Positions 43,201 through 51,448 of a DNA stretch of 64,000 nt are shown here, in pieces. A program made the translations under genes and the position numbers. The first letter of the stretch is position 1. The number at the start of each line of letters is the position of its first letter. Below the pieces are notes generated by a model that did no database searches, was not told the DNA's origin, and worked only from the letters and a program-made list of their open reading frames with translations. Location of the stretch: positions 1-64,000 of the forward strand of contig CAWDWB010000010.1 in NCBI GenBank assembly GCA_963805925.1. Reading direction: 5' to 3'. The stretch comes from CAMPKL01 sp963805925. GTDB lineage: Bacteria > Acidobacteriota > Terriglobia > Bryobacterales > UBA6623.

Positions 43201-43341
43201 GGCGCGGAAGTTCAACGTCCATTGGCAACCGTCGTCATCGGCGGCGTGATCAGCTCTACTCTGCTTACGCTGCTGCTCGTGCCGACATTCTTCCCCTGGT
43301 TCCGAGGCAGCCGGTTAAAGAAATTGGGAGGCGGCGACTAG
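40252..43341 (+). CDS. Heavy-metal RND efflux pump (CusA/CzcA family)
   Basis: This 1029-residue inner-membrane protein has twelve helices and two large periplasmic loops. It opens with FLDRPWLVLAACALLIIPGV, then IPIDAFPDLTNNQVSIVAAA; WGGQSPRYEIVVDPQRLRSF and IGTEFMPRLDEGSILVETRK follow. All match CzcA/CusA. Helix 4 reads AVDFGVVIAGAVVVAENAV. The DFG aspartate (Asp394) and the glutamate of EN (Glu407) are kept, but the second aspartate of the usual DFGxxxDGA is alanine (Ala400), which may alter proton coupling or metal choice. With the His-rich protein, TolC-like and adaptor genes it forms one four-gene operon for export of toxic metal. Confidence 0.93.
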   Translation: MMRRLIDLFLDRPWLVLAACALLIIPGVNSLLNIPIDAFPDLTNNQVSIVAAAPGMATVEVEQLVTFPIESAMMGIPNTQEVRSISKLGLAIVTVIFDDGVPPLQARQLVNERILDARSSLPDSVTPQMGLLATPFGEAFQYILHGGDMSPVELKALHDWDLKYQLRAIPGVADVVTWGGQSPRYEIVVDPQRLRSFGLNLRDVFIQVSENNATLSAGFIEHASEQYTVRGLGRATSEKELGEIVLKSESGASVLVSDVAKVRVGSVPRQGAVTSNGDGETLSGMVVVLQGQNSKSVIDRVKETLAGMRNYLPPGVSIEPFYDQSTVIDGTIRTVRSNLLEGGLLVIAILFFALGDIRAAGIVAMVIPLSMLGAFIGMQVFGISANLMSLGAVDFGVVIAGAVVVAENAVRRMQHGAVSGGESRLDTIRAATHEVSSPTLSGIAILLLVYLPILTLEGLEGRMFRPMAVTVCSAVIVSLFLALFVVPTACRYFLQVSEPESSRYHALQKFEGLYRSILGRVLAHPYLAAITALVLVSTAVGSLFFIGTEFMPRLDEGSILVETRKIPSVSLSESVRLQKQVEDSLKEIPEITGVVSKMGRPDFATEAMGVYQGDVYVSLKPRDEWTSVTTKDELIELMSDRLDTVPGVLYNFTQPMAMRLDETVSGVRADVALKIFGDDEVELERLADIALHEISQVQGSADVQREVFSGAAEWRVEILRDRLAQYGLNVSDVQEVMSAAIGGRPVTEIIQGRRRIEAVVLLPKQYSANIKALAALQLQAADGSLVPLGDVADLREEASPEVVQRENGQRRLVVQSNVRGRDLGSFVAEAQQRIIAAMPLPSGYYLRWGGQFENQERAMRRLMFITPASLLLIFLICYVTFGSVSQATLVMMLAPFATVGGVAALWARGMNLNVSAAIGFIAVFGIATIDGLVLVSAINKRLEDGFGLKSARLDAAVTRLRPVLMTSIVAALGLLPMATATSTGAEVQRPLATVVIGGVISSTLLTLLLVPTFFPWFRGSRLKKLGGGD

Positions 43342-43345
43342 CGAG

Positions 43346-43738
43346 CTACTCCGCGGAAAGCTTCTTGTGTTCGCGGTAGATCACCAGTGCCGCGCCGATC
43401 CACAACAGGACCATGGCGAATTTCACCATGGCGAACTGCCGCACGCCGAAGCGGAGCACTTCGACGCCGACGTAAACCAGCCCGGCCTGAAGCAGGTCGC
43501 CGAAACGCACAAAAAACGTGTCGATGGCCTGCTTCGCCTTGTATTTCAGGTCGCGGCTCGTCGGCAAATAGAGCGCCGCGCGTACCGTATTCATCAGCGA
43601 ATAGTCCGTGCTGTTCTCGGCGATCTTGACGATCCGCACCACACCCAGCACGGGGGGCGTCATCAACGCCGCATAGCCCTTCAGCGCGATGGCCGGCAGC
43701 AGAAACAGCGATCCCTCCGCTCCGATCAAGGGGAACAC
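43346..43738 (-). pseudogene. 3' remnant of an Npt1/Npt2-like nucleotide transporter
   Basis: The legible part begins FPLIGAEGSLFLLPAIALKG and continues IVKIAENSTDYSLMNTVRAA, then LPTSRDLKYKAKQAIDTFFV, ending with a membrane helix and REHKKLSAE. The ENSxDYSLxNTxRxALxLPTSR and YKAKxAID blocks are typical of the C-terminal third of NTP/NDP exchanger-like (Npt1/Npt2) proteins found in Acidobacteria. The N-terminal two-thirds are missing. The homology ends at about 43740, exactly where an unrelated gene remnant begins on the other strand. GTG 43738 is not a meaningful start. Confidence 0.6.
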
Positions 43739-43740
43739 CC

Positions 43741-44061
43741 GTGACGCCCACGCGAAGCGCCGGCGCCAATATCGACATGCGCGGCCGCAACATTAACCCC
43801 GTCGCCGATAACCTCAGCGTGAATACGGCCGTCCGGGCTCGGCAGGACCCGACGATCAAGGCGACGATATACGCTATCGGTATGGGCGGCAGGGACTATC
43901 CCGCGGACGATGAATTGCTGCGCATGATCGCCAACGATCCAGCGTCGAGCCTCTATTCATCGAGCGAACCGACAGGTCTATACGTGTACGCCCCCGACGC
44001 CTCACAACTGCGCAACGCATTCCGCCGCGTCGCTAGCCAGGTCACTCGCCTAATCAATTAA
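43741..44061 (+). pseudogene. 3' remnant of a TadG/VWA-type pilus-assembly-like protein
   Basis: From about 43850 the frame reads TIKATIYAIGMGGRDYPADD, ELLRMIANDPASSLYSSSEP and TGLYVYAPDASQLRNAFRRV, ending QVTRLIN. This matches the end of TadG-like proteins with a VWA domain (IYxIGLG...RIANDPxS...YAPxxxxLxxAFxxVA). The first about 30 codons look unrelated. The 5' part with the VWA core is absent. It starts where the transporter remnant on the other strand stops, which points to a deletion junction. Confidence 0.6.
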
Positions 44062-44662
44062 CGCCGTCGGTGGCCTGCAGTTCCGCCCAGGTTTTCGGCT
44101 TCCATTCGCGCGCCAACCGGTCGCCTTCCGCGATCTGCGCTGGCGTCATTTTTCGAATGTTCTCTTTGAAAGGCCCGTCGTCACGGAACGTCGGCGGCAG
44201 TGCTGCGACGGATAGCTGAAACCACTTGTGAAACTGCACCAAGTCGCCTTTGCCCGAGTAGTAGTATGCCAATTGCAGTTGCGCCGGCGGATACCCTTGC
44301 TCTGCCGCGAAACGGTAAAATCGCAGCCGGTCCGTCTCCATTAAGGTTCCCGCCAGGTAGTACAGCGCCTCCGGGTTCCCCTGCGCTGCCGCCATGCGCA
44401 GCCACTTGGTCCCCTGCAACCAGCTATCGCCGCTGGGCTGGCTCGGAGTCTTAAATTTGCCGAGGTAGTAAAAGCCCAACCTCACTTGCGCTTCCGCATC
44501 GCCGCCCTCGGCCAGGGCGGTGAGCCGTTCGAGCGATCCTTGCACGCCCATCTTCAACGCCTCGGTACAGCTGTCCGCGTTTTCGCAAACGAAATCCTGC
44601 GGCGCGGCCGCCAAGGGCAGCGCCAGAACAACCACGAGCGTCCGTCGCGTGAGTCCGAGCAT
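44054..44662 (-). CDS. Exported Sel1-repeat protein
   Basis: This 202-residue protein has a signal peptide, MLGLTRRTLVVVLALPLAAA. Sel1-like repeats are visible as GDAEAQVRLGFYYLGKF, LRMAAAQGNPEALYYLAG and RFAAEQGYPPAQLQLAYYYS. Two early cysteines (FVCENADSC) could form a disulfide. Sel1 proteins serve as alpha-helical scaffolds outside the cytoplasm. It is convergent with the TadG-like remnant, overlapping its stop by 8 bp. Confidence 0.82.
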   Translation of the reverse strand: MLGLTRRTLVVVLALPLAAAPQDFVCENADSCTEALKMGVQGSLERLTALAEGGDAEAQVRLGFYYLGKFKTPSQPSGDSWLQGTKWLRMAAAQGNPEALYYLAGTLMETDRLRFYRFAAEQGYPPAQLQLAYYYSGKGDLVQFHKWFQLSVAALPPTFRDDGPFKENIRKMTPAQIAEGDRLAREWKPKTWAELQATDGVN

Positions 44663-44954
44663 GACTGCGCTTGCAGCTTAACACCGAACTGGGTTGTCGG
44701 CGAAAACAACCAGCCCGTCAAGTGTGACTCCGGCTCACCGCGTTCGCTGCCGCACTATTGGCCGGCTACGTCCCCGCACGCCGCGCCGTCTAGCCAGCCT
44801 GCTCGTAATCGACCGCCCCGGTGCAAATGGACCGGCGCCGTAACTCCCTCGCTGGTAGTTAAGTGCAACCGTTTCAGCGTTCTCCTCGTACAATGTCGAT
44901 GGACCGCAGATTGCTAGTCACCATCCAGCGCCGCGTCGCCGCCGCACCTACAGC

Positions 44955-46626
44955 ATGAAACGCACCATCCTGACAGCGTGGCTTCTGGCAGCGATCGCCC
45001 TCCCAGCCGCCGCGCAGGACCGGACACCGGTCTTCAACGCGGAAACCACGCTCGTCGAGTTCACCCTCATCGCCATCGACAAAGACGGCAACCCAGTCAC
45101 CGATCTCAAGAAAGAAGAGATCGTCGTCAAGGACAAGGGCCGTCCCCGTGACCTCGCCGTGTTTCGCTACGAAGGCGGCGAGCAACAACGAATTGCGCCG
45201 CCCCAGTTGCCGATCGGCATTTTCACCAACTCTCCCGATCTGACGCCCGGCGCGCCACGCAATGTCACTGCCGTCGTGCTGGACACGCTCAACACGCAAC
45301 CGCGCGAACAAACTTGGGTGAAGGCGCAAGCGATGCGCTACCTAGGCGGGCTGATGGACAATACGCGCGTTGCCGTATACCTGCTGGGACAAGATTTGAC
45401 CGTGGTGCACGATTTTTCGGATGACGACGCGTCTCTGCGGGAACGCATCGGCCATATACCGATTCGGGAGCCGGCGCCGACGTTGGGAATGATCGACGAC
45501 ATGGCCCGGGAAATGGACAATCTGATCTCATGGATGGAGGCTCAGAGAATGTCCCAACCGATGATTGTGGCGCTGCTCCAGGCCGAGAGGTTCGCACACC
45601 AATCGGCCGACGAGCAACGAATACGAACAACACTGCAACTGCTTGAGGGGCTCGGCGATCATTTGGCCGGCATCCCCGGGCGCAAGAGCGTCGTGTGGTT
45701 CGGCAGCGGCATTACGATGCTGTCGATCACGGGGAACCTCGAAAAGAATACGGCCGGAGGATCGATATCCCACGAGGAACTCATTCGCGACACAGCGCGG
45801 CGCTTGGCCCAGCAAGGGGTCACGATGTACATGTTCGACGCGCGCGGCATGCAGGTAGAGGCCAATTCAACGGCCGAGATACTACAAAGCGCGGAGTAGC
45901 ATCCGAGGGAACCCCAATGACCCCTATGAGCGGCTGAAAGCCAGACGCAGCGCTCAGCGCCGACACGACTCCGGCGATGGCCAAATTCGCCGGCATCACC
46001 GGCGGCCGGTTCTACTGGAATACCAACAACGTCGGTCACGCCGTAGACGGGATTGCTGGCCGATTCCGAGGAACCTACTCGCTGGGCTTCTACGCCGACA
46101 GCGAGCCCGACGACAAGTGGCACAACCTCGACGTGAGCGTCACGCGCAAGGGCGTCAAACTGCAGCACCGCGACGGCTATATGTCGCAGGCGCCGCCGGA
46201 CGAGCCTCTCGATTGGACCGAAGACCAGTGGCGCGCCGCGGTCTACAATCCAGTCGCATCGACGGCCGTGCAACTCGATGCGCGATTCCAATTCGAGCGA
46301 CGACCAAACGGTGAGCATGACCATGCAGATCTCGGTCGACGCGCTGCATTTCCGACAGGTCGACGGCAAATCCTCTGCCGCTGTCGACGTGGCTATCGTC
46401 GACAAGCTGCCGGACGCGCAATTCCGCATGCAGCGCGCTCCGAGAGAGATCCCCTATCCCACAGGCGAATATGCCCGAGGATAGGAGTGGTCGACATCAG
46501 CCATCGATGGGAGCTGAAGCCCGGAGCCGCGACCATACGCCTGATCGTGCGTGACCGACTCACCAACCGCTACGGCACGCTCGACGTGCCGGTGAAGGAC
46601 ATTCCCCACGCTGCGCCCAGGGAAAG
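44955..46626 (+). pseudogene. VWFA-related secreted protein, copy 1 (decayed)
   Basis: ATG 44955 opens a signal peptide, MKRTILTAWLLAAIALPAAA, then TLVEFTLIAIDKDGNPVTDL, NVTAVVLDTLNTQPREQTWV and IPGRKSVVWFGSGITMLSIT, the Acidobacteria VWFA-related domain. A TAG at 45897 replaces a sense codon kept in copy 2. Downstream, MAKFAGITGGRFYWNTNNVG and GTYSLGFYADSEPDDKWHNL continue the family in another frame. Extra shifts lie near 46295 and at 46470, where two bases are inserted relative to copy 2. The first 314 residues could still be made as a truncated VWA protein. Copy 2 begins 2.2 kb downstream, and the 3' halves are almost identical. Confidence 0.8.
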
Positions 46627-46634
46627 TGCTGCAA

Positions 46635-47042
46635 ATGAAAAGTCTCTGCTTGTCTGTACTATCGCTTCTGTTGGGGCTTCGTTCGGTTTCGCAATCGTTC
46701 TCGGCCCAATCGGCCAACCACGTCGTATCAGACCGCAGAACTGCACACAACGTTGATCCAGCAGTCGGATGAACGAAAGACAAAACCTACGCGGAGATCC
46801 GAACTCTGTTGCACGATGAATCCGTTCGCAACCAACTGCGTGGGATCGCCAACCTCGATAAGGTCGAATCGTCGGCTGCTGCGAACCTCGATGACGAAAC
46901 TCTGCGGGAACTAGGTCGTTCGGGCTTAGACAGGTACACCGCGACGTCACGGCTGGGGCGAGACAAAACGCGTCGTCATCCTCATCGTCGCCACACTTAT
47001 CGTTGCCAGCGTTACGTCCTTAATCTGATCCCGCGAGACTGA
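46635..47042 (+). pseudogene. Gene X: exported/membrane protein remnant, several frameshifts
   Basis: ATG 46635, 8 bp after VWA copy 1 homology ends, opens a signal peptide, MKSLCLSVLSLLLGLRSVSQ, and meets TGA at 46770. Other frames supply TAELHTTLIQQSDERKTK, then TYAEIRTLLHDESVRNQLRG and NLDKVESSAAANLDDETLRE. The end carries a hydrophobic tail (VVILIVATLIVASV) close to the stop near 47042. The reconstruction is a secreted or anchored protein of about 130 residues with one C-terminal membrane helix. A homologous tail (GDVSAAGKATIAIIIVVALI) occurs at 51259-51361. No named family is recognised. Confidence 0.5.
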
Positions 47043-47130
47043 GCCTGACCGCGTCTTCAGAATGATGGAACAAAGAGGCCCGTACAATCGCCAGCAACCG
47101 CCGCGTAGACGCCGGCGGCAAAGAGGAAGC

Positions 47131-48826
47131 ATGAAACGAACCATCCTGATCGCGTTACTCTTGGCGGCGATCGCCCTCTCGGCCGCCGCGCAGGACCAGA
47201 CTCCGGTCTTTCGCGCAGAATCGACGCTCGTTGAGTTCACCCTCATCGCCATCGACAAAGACGGCAACCCAGTCACCGATCTCAAGAAAGAAGAGATCGT
47301 CGTCAAGGACAAAGGACGCCCCCGCGACCTGGCCTTGTTCCGCTACGAAGGCGGCGAGCAACCACGAATTGCGCCGCCCCAATTGCCGACCGGCATTTTC
47401 ACCAACACTCCCGATCTGACGCCCGGGCCGCCGCGCAACGTGACCGCCATCGTGCTCGATACACTCAACACGCAGCCGCGCGAGCAGCTCTGGGTTAAGG
47501 CGCAGGCCATGCGCTACCTAGACGCGCTCCTTGCCAACCGCGGGTCGCCGTCTATGTGTGGGACAAGGCTTGACCGTGGTGCACGATTTCACCGACGACG
47601 ACGACTCCTTGCGGGCGCGTATCGAGAAGTCTCGGATCAAACAGCCGGGGCCGACGTTCGGGAAATCGACGATATGGCCCGCGAGATGGAAAATATGATC
47701 TCGTCGGTTGGAGGCTCAGACTGAAGTGCCGAACAGATCATTGTGGCGCTGCTCCAAACCGAGCGGCGCGCCCACCAAACGGCCGACGAGCAACGAGACT
47801 ACGAACAACGCTGGACCTGCTCGAAGCGCTCGGCGATCATCTGGCCGGCATCCCCGGGCGCAAGAGCCTCGTGTGGTTCGGCAGCGGCATCACGATGCTG
47901 TCGATCACAGGATCCCTGGAAAAGGACACGGCCGGCAGCTCCACATCCTACGAGGAACTCGGTGCGCGACACTGCACGGCGGATGGCCCAGCAAGGAATC
48001 ACGATGTACATGTTCGATGCGCGCGGCATGCAACCCCAAGCCGATATGTCGGTCGAGAGGCTCAAGGCGCGGCGGGGCATCCGAGGCGAAGCCCAGAGAC
48101 CCCTTTGAACGCCAGAAGGCGAACGCGGCGATCAGCGCCGACACGACTCCGGCAATGGCCAAATTCGCCGGCATCACCGGCGGCCGCTTCTACTGGAACA
48201 CCAACAACGTGGGTCACGCCGTAGACGAGATCGTCGCCGATTCCGAGGGCACCTACTCGCTGGGCTTCTACGCCGACAGCGAGCCCGACGACAAGTGGCA
48301 CAACCTCGACGTGAGCGTCACGCGCAAGGGCGTCAAACTGCAGCACCGCGACGGCTATATGTCAGCGGCGCCGCCGGACGAGCCTCTCGATTGGACCGAA
48401 GACCAGTGGCGCGCCGCGGTCTACAATCCAGTCGCATCGACGGCCGTGCAACTCGATGCGCGTCTCCAATTCGACGACGCCAAAACGGTCAGCATGACCA
48501 TGCAGATCTCGGTCGACGCGCTGCACTTCCGACAGGTCGACGGCAAATCCTCTGCCGCTGTCGACGTGGCTATCGTCGACAAGCTGCCGGACGCGCAATT
48601 CCGCATGCAGCGCGCTCCGAGAGAGATCCCCTATCCCACAGGCGAATATGCCGAGATAGGAGTGGTCGACATCAGCCATCGATGGGAGCTGAAGCCCGGA
48701 GCCGCGACCATACGCCTGATCGTGCGTGACCGACTCACCAACCGCTACGGCACGCTCGACGTGCCGGTAAAGGACATTCCCCACGCTGAGCCGCAGCCCG
48801 ACCCGAACGGAAAGCAGAAGCCATGA
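47131..48826 (+). pseudogene. VWFA-related secreted protein, copy 2 (decayed)
   Basis: ATG 47131 (AGAGGA upstream) opens MKRTILIALLLAAIALSAAA and the same VWFA-related order as copy 1, but the frame breaks near 47535 and the short product ends at 47724. VWFGSGITMLSITGSLEKDT is legible in a further frame near 47871. The final third returns in frame from about 48110: TPAMAKFAGITGGRFYWNTN, AVQLDARLQFDDAKTVSMTM and GEYAEIGVVDISHRWELKPG, ending PNGKQKP. So the 5' half is broken here while the 3' half is intact, the mirror image of copy 1. The stop overlaps the next ATG (ATGA). Confidence 0.8.
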
Positions 48827-48918
48827 AAGTAGTCTGTTGCTATTCGTCGCTTGTCCCGGCGCTCGGCTTAGCCGCAAGCTGCTTAGGCGGGGGCGGAGGC
48901 CTCGACCATGTTGCGTAA
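48823..48918 (+). pseudogene. Gene X-like head (signal peptide only)
   Basis: ATG 48823 overlaps the stop of VWA copy 2 and reads MKVVCCYSSLVPALGLAASC then a glycine run and a stop at 48918. Its place directly behind a VWA copy and the ATGAAA opening parallel gene X behind VWA copy 1. Sequence similarity beyond the first few codons is weak. The TPR1 start codon lies inside its last codons. It is either a minimal lipoprotein (lipobox-like AASC) or the stump of a second gene X. Confidence 0.35.
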
Positions 48919-49799
48919 AGGATTGATTCTCTTCGTTGTCTCGTTCGCCGTTTCACTGGCGGCCCAGGCGCAAGATGGCGGAGAGCAGCAACCGTCGCAG
49001 GATCAGCCAGGATAGAGAGCAGATGCGCCAGCGAATAGAGCAGGAGGGGCAACGGCGAGCCACGGGGACGTTCCAGCAAGAGCAGGACGCTTGGGGGAGG
49101 TCGGTACAGTCGATCGGCCGCGAGAACATTCCCGATCCTTTGGGCGACTACGGCTCCGTCAGCGCTACATCTTTGGCTGCGCCGAAAGAGGCTAAGGCCG
49201 CGTTGCGCAAGGCGTTGAGGGAGCTCGACAAAGGCCATTCCGCCAAACCCGCAAAGTCCGCACAGCACCTCAAGAAGGCCAAACAGTACCTGGAGAAGGC
49301 CGTCGCGGAATACCCCGAGTACGCAACCGCATGGACCAAGCTCGGACAAGTGAAAGCCGACCTCGGGGACCCTTACGGAGCGATCGCAGCCCTGGAGCGA
49401 TCCGTAAAGTTGGACGAACGCTACCTTCCCCCTTACGACTCTCTGGTTTGGCTGTATATGGCCAAGGAAGATTGGGACCACGCGACCGAGTTGGCCAAGT
49501 TTGTGCTCGACATCAATCCGGCGGTCGCCAAGATGCGCTGGTATTTAGCCGGCTGCGCCTACGAATTAGGTCATGACGACGAAGCGATTTCGCTCTTTCG
49601 CGAAATTGAGAATGACGCCGAAGCCGCCAAGCAGTTCCCGCAAAGTCATCTGTTCCTGGGCCTCATTTACGCCCGGCGCGGGCAGCTTGCCAAAGCCGCT
49701 GCTGACTACAGGGCCTACCTGCTATTCGTCCCAGACGCCCCCGACGCCGAAGCGGTCAAGAAGCAGCTCAACGAATGGGAGCAGCTCGGCGTAATTTAG
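48908..49799 (+). pseudogene. TPR protein 1, frameshifted after the signal peptide
   Basis: ATG 48908 opens MLRKGLILFVVSFAVSLAAQ, the same signal peptide as its two downstream paralogues, but stops 35 codons later. The +1 frame then runs uninterrupted: SQDREQMRQRIEQEGQRRAT, NIPDPLGDYGSVSATSLAAP and PEYATAWTKLGQVKADLGDP, then TPR repeats to WEQLGVI. Only one base change is needed to restore a protein of about 296 residues. Unlike TPR2 it lacks the about 110-residue beta domain between signal and TPRs. Without the signal, a cytoplasmic product from an internal start (for example MRQRIEQ) is conceivable. Confidence 0.75.
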
Positions 49800-49811
49800 G
49801 AGGCCGCACCC

Positions 49812-50930
49812 ATGTTGCATAAAGGATTGATTCTCATAGCTGTTTCGTTGGCCGTTTCATCGGCAGTCGCCCAGGCGCCGGCAGCTGGCCAGCAACAGCA
49901 ACCCACTCCGGAACAGCAGCAGAAACAGCAGCAGCGGGAGCAGATGGAGCGAGCAGCGCAAGAGCGGCAAGAGCGGAGCCGGCAACAACAGGCCTTTAGC
50001 ATGTCTGTCTCGGGTAACGTCATGCTGGCTTCCGGCGGGGCGCCCGCCGAGCCCGTCCGGATCCAATACGTTTGCGGCGGACAGGCGTCCGAGACCCTCA
50101 GCGATTCGAAGGGACGGTTTACTGTGTTCGTGCAACAACAGGAGTACGGCTACCAGGACGCCTCGCTCGGCGGTGCGCAGAAGAACCAGGCTTGGCGCGG
50201 CGCCGTCGGCTGTACTCTAAGGGCCGTCGCTTCGGGCTATCGTTCCAATACGATCACTGACGGCGGCACGATCATTCTGACTCCCTTGGGCGACGCGGAG
50301 GGGTCCGTCATCAGCGCTACGTCGCTAGCCGCGCCGAAAAAAGCGAAAGCCTCGCTCTTTAAAGCGGTGCAAGAACTCGGCAAAGGCCCTGCCGCCAACC
50401 TAGATAAGGCGATGAAGGACCTGCAGAAGGCTATCGATGAGTATCCCGAGTATGCGGCCGCATGGACCAAGCTCGGACAGGTAAAAGCGCAATCGGGGGA
50501 CCACGACGGGGCGATCGTCGCCTTGGAAAGATCCGTGGAGTTGGACAAACGCTACGTTCCTCCTTATGACGCCCTGGTTCGGCTGTACATGGCCAAGCGA
50601 GATTGGGACCACGCGACCGAGTTAACCAAGTTCGTTCTCGGCATCAATCCGGCAGACACCGCGATGCGCTGGTATCAAGCGGTGTGCAGTTACGAAACGG
50701 GTCACGATGACGAGGCGATGGCGCTGCTCGGCGAAGTGGTGCAAGACCCCGAGGCCGCTAGCCAGTTCCCGCAGACCCAACGGATTATGGGTCTAATCTA
50801 CGGCAAGCGGGGAGAGTACGCCGAGGCCGCAGCGGCCTTCAAGCGCTACTTGGAGTGGGACCCGGAAGGGCCAGCCGCCGCATCCGTCAAGTCGCAGCTC
50901 GACGAGTGGCAGCAGCTCGGCGTTCTCTAG
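49812..50930 (+). CDS. TPR protein 2, exported, with a carboxypeptidase-regulatory-like domain
   Basis: This 372-residue protein is the only intact member of the three-gene TPR array. Signal peptide MLHKGLILIAVSLAVSSAVA; a Gln/Glu/Arg-rich coiled stretch to about residue 60; a beta domain about 62-150 (SMSVSGNVMLASGGAPAEPV, DSKGRFTVFVQQQEYGYQDA) of the carboxypeptidase-regulatory-like type; then TPRs from about 170 (SATSLAAPKKAKASLFKAVQ, YPEYAAAWTKLGQVKAQSGD, RIMGLIYGKRGEYAEAAAAF). A GGAGG lies 9 nt before ATG 49812. It is probably a periplasmic or surface scaffold; partners are unknown, though adjacency to VWA genes suggests co-function. Confidence 0.85.
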   Translation: MLHKGLILIAVSLAVSSAVAQAPAAGQQQQPTPEQQQKQQQREQMERAAQERQERSRQQQAFSMSVSGNVMLASGGAPAEPVRIQYVCGGQASETLSDSKGRFTVFVQQQEYGYQDASLGGAQKNQAWRGAVGCTLRAVASGYRSNTITDGGTIILTPLGDAEGSVISATSLAAPKKAKASLFKAVQELGKGPAANLDKAMKDLQKAIDEYPEYAAAWTKLGQVKAQSGDHDGAIVALERSVELDKRYVPPYDALVRLYMAKRDWDHATELTKFVLGINPADTAMRWYQAVCSYETGHDDEAMALLGEVVQDPEAASQFPQTQRIMGLIYGKRGEYAEAAAAFKRYLEWDPEGPAAASVKSQLDEWQQLGVL

Positions 50931-50942
50931 CAAGCCCTCGCC

Positions 50943-51258
50943 ATGTTGCGTAAAGGCTTGATTCTCGTAGTTGTTTCGTTGACTGCTTCTTTGCCGGCTG
51001 CCCAGGTGCAAGTGCCGGATCAGCGCAGCTGGGGACAGCTGCCGATAGACCCCGGAGGCCGCAAGAACATCCCGACTCCTTTGGGTGACGACTCCGCCGT
51101 CAGCGCGACGTCCCTGGCCGCGCCGAAAAGGGCCAGGGCCGCATATGAGAAAGCGATGAAGGAGATCGACAAAGGCCCTTCCGCCAACCTCGATAAGGCC
51201 AGACAGTACCTGGAGAAGGCTGTCAAGGAATACCCCGAGTACACAGCCGCATGGACCA
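50943..51258 (+). pseudogene. TPR protein 3, truncated in the first repeat
   Basis: ATG 50943 begins MLRKGLILVVVSLTASLPAA, again the family signal peptide, 12 bp after TPR2. Like TPR1 it lacks the beta domain and passes straight to NIPTPLGDDSAVSATSLAAP, then ANLDKARQYLEKAVKEYPEY and TAAWTR. There the homology stops in mid-repeat at about 51258. The frame runs on as low-complexity Ser-rich residues to 51347, which is an out-of-frame reading of the gene X tail. A short secreted product of about 105-134 residues is possible. Confidence 0.8.
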
Positions 51259-51361
51259 GAGGGGCGACGTCAGCGCCGCAGGCAAAGCAACGATCGCCAT
51301 CATCATCGTCGTCGCACTCATCGTTGGGAGCGTTCTCCTCAATCTGATTTCGAGGGACTGA
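51259..51361 (+). pseudogene. Gene X tail (C-terminal membrane helix)
   Basis: In the frame RGDVSAAGKATIAIIIVVAL then IVGSVLLNLISRD with stop at 51359-51361, this matches the end of gene X at about 46940-47042 in protein and DNA: both run CATCATCGTCGTCGC/CTCATCGTCGCCAC-like and end AATCTGATxxCG(A/C)G(G/A)GACTGAGCC. It is fused directly to truncated TPR3, so a deletion or recombination joined them. Confidence 0.6.
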
Positions 51362-51448
51362 GCCGGAGTAACGGCCTCTAACTGAGCCAGAGACCGTGTG
51401 CCGCCACAACTCAGTTGCTACCATCGGACCCGTCCTACGATTACAACC

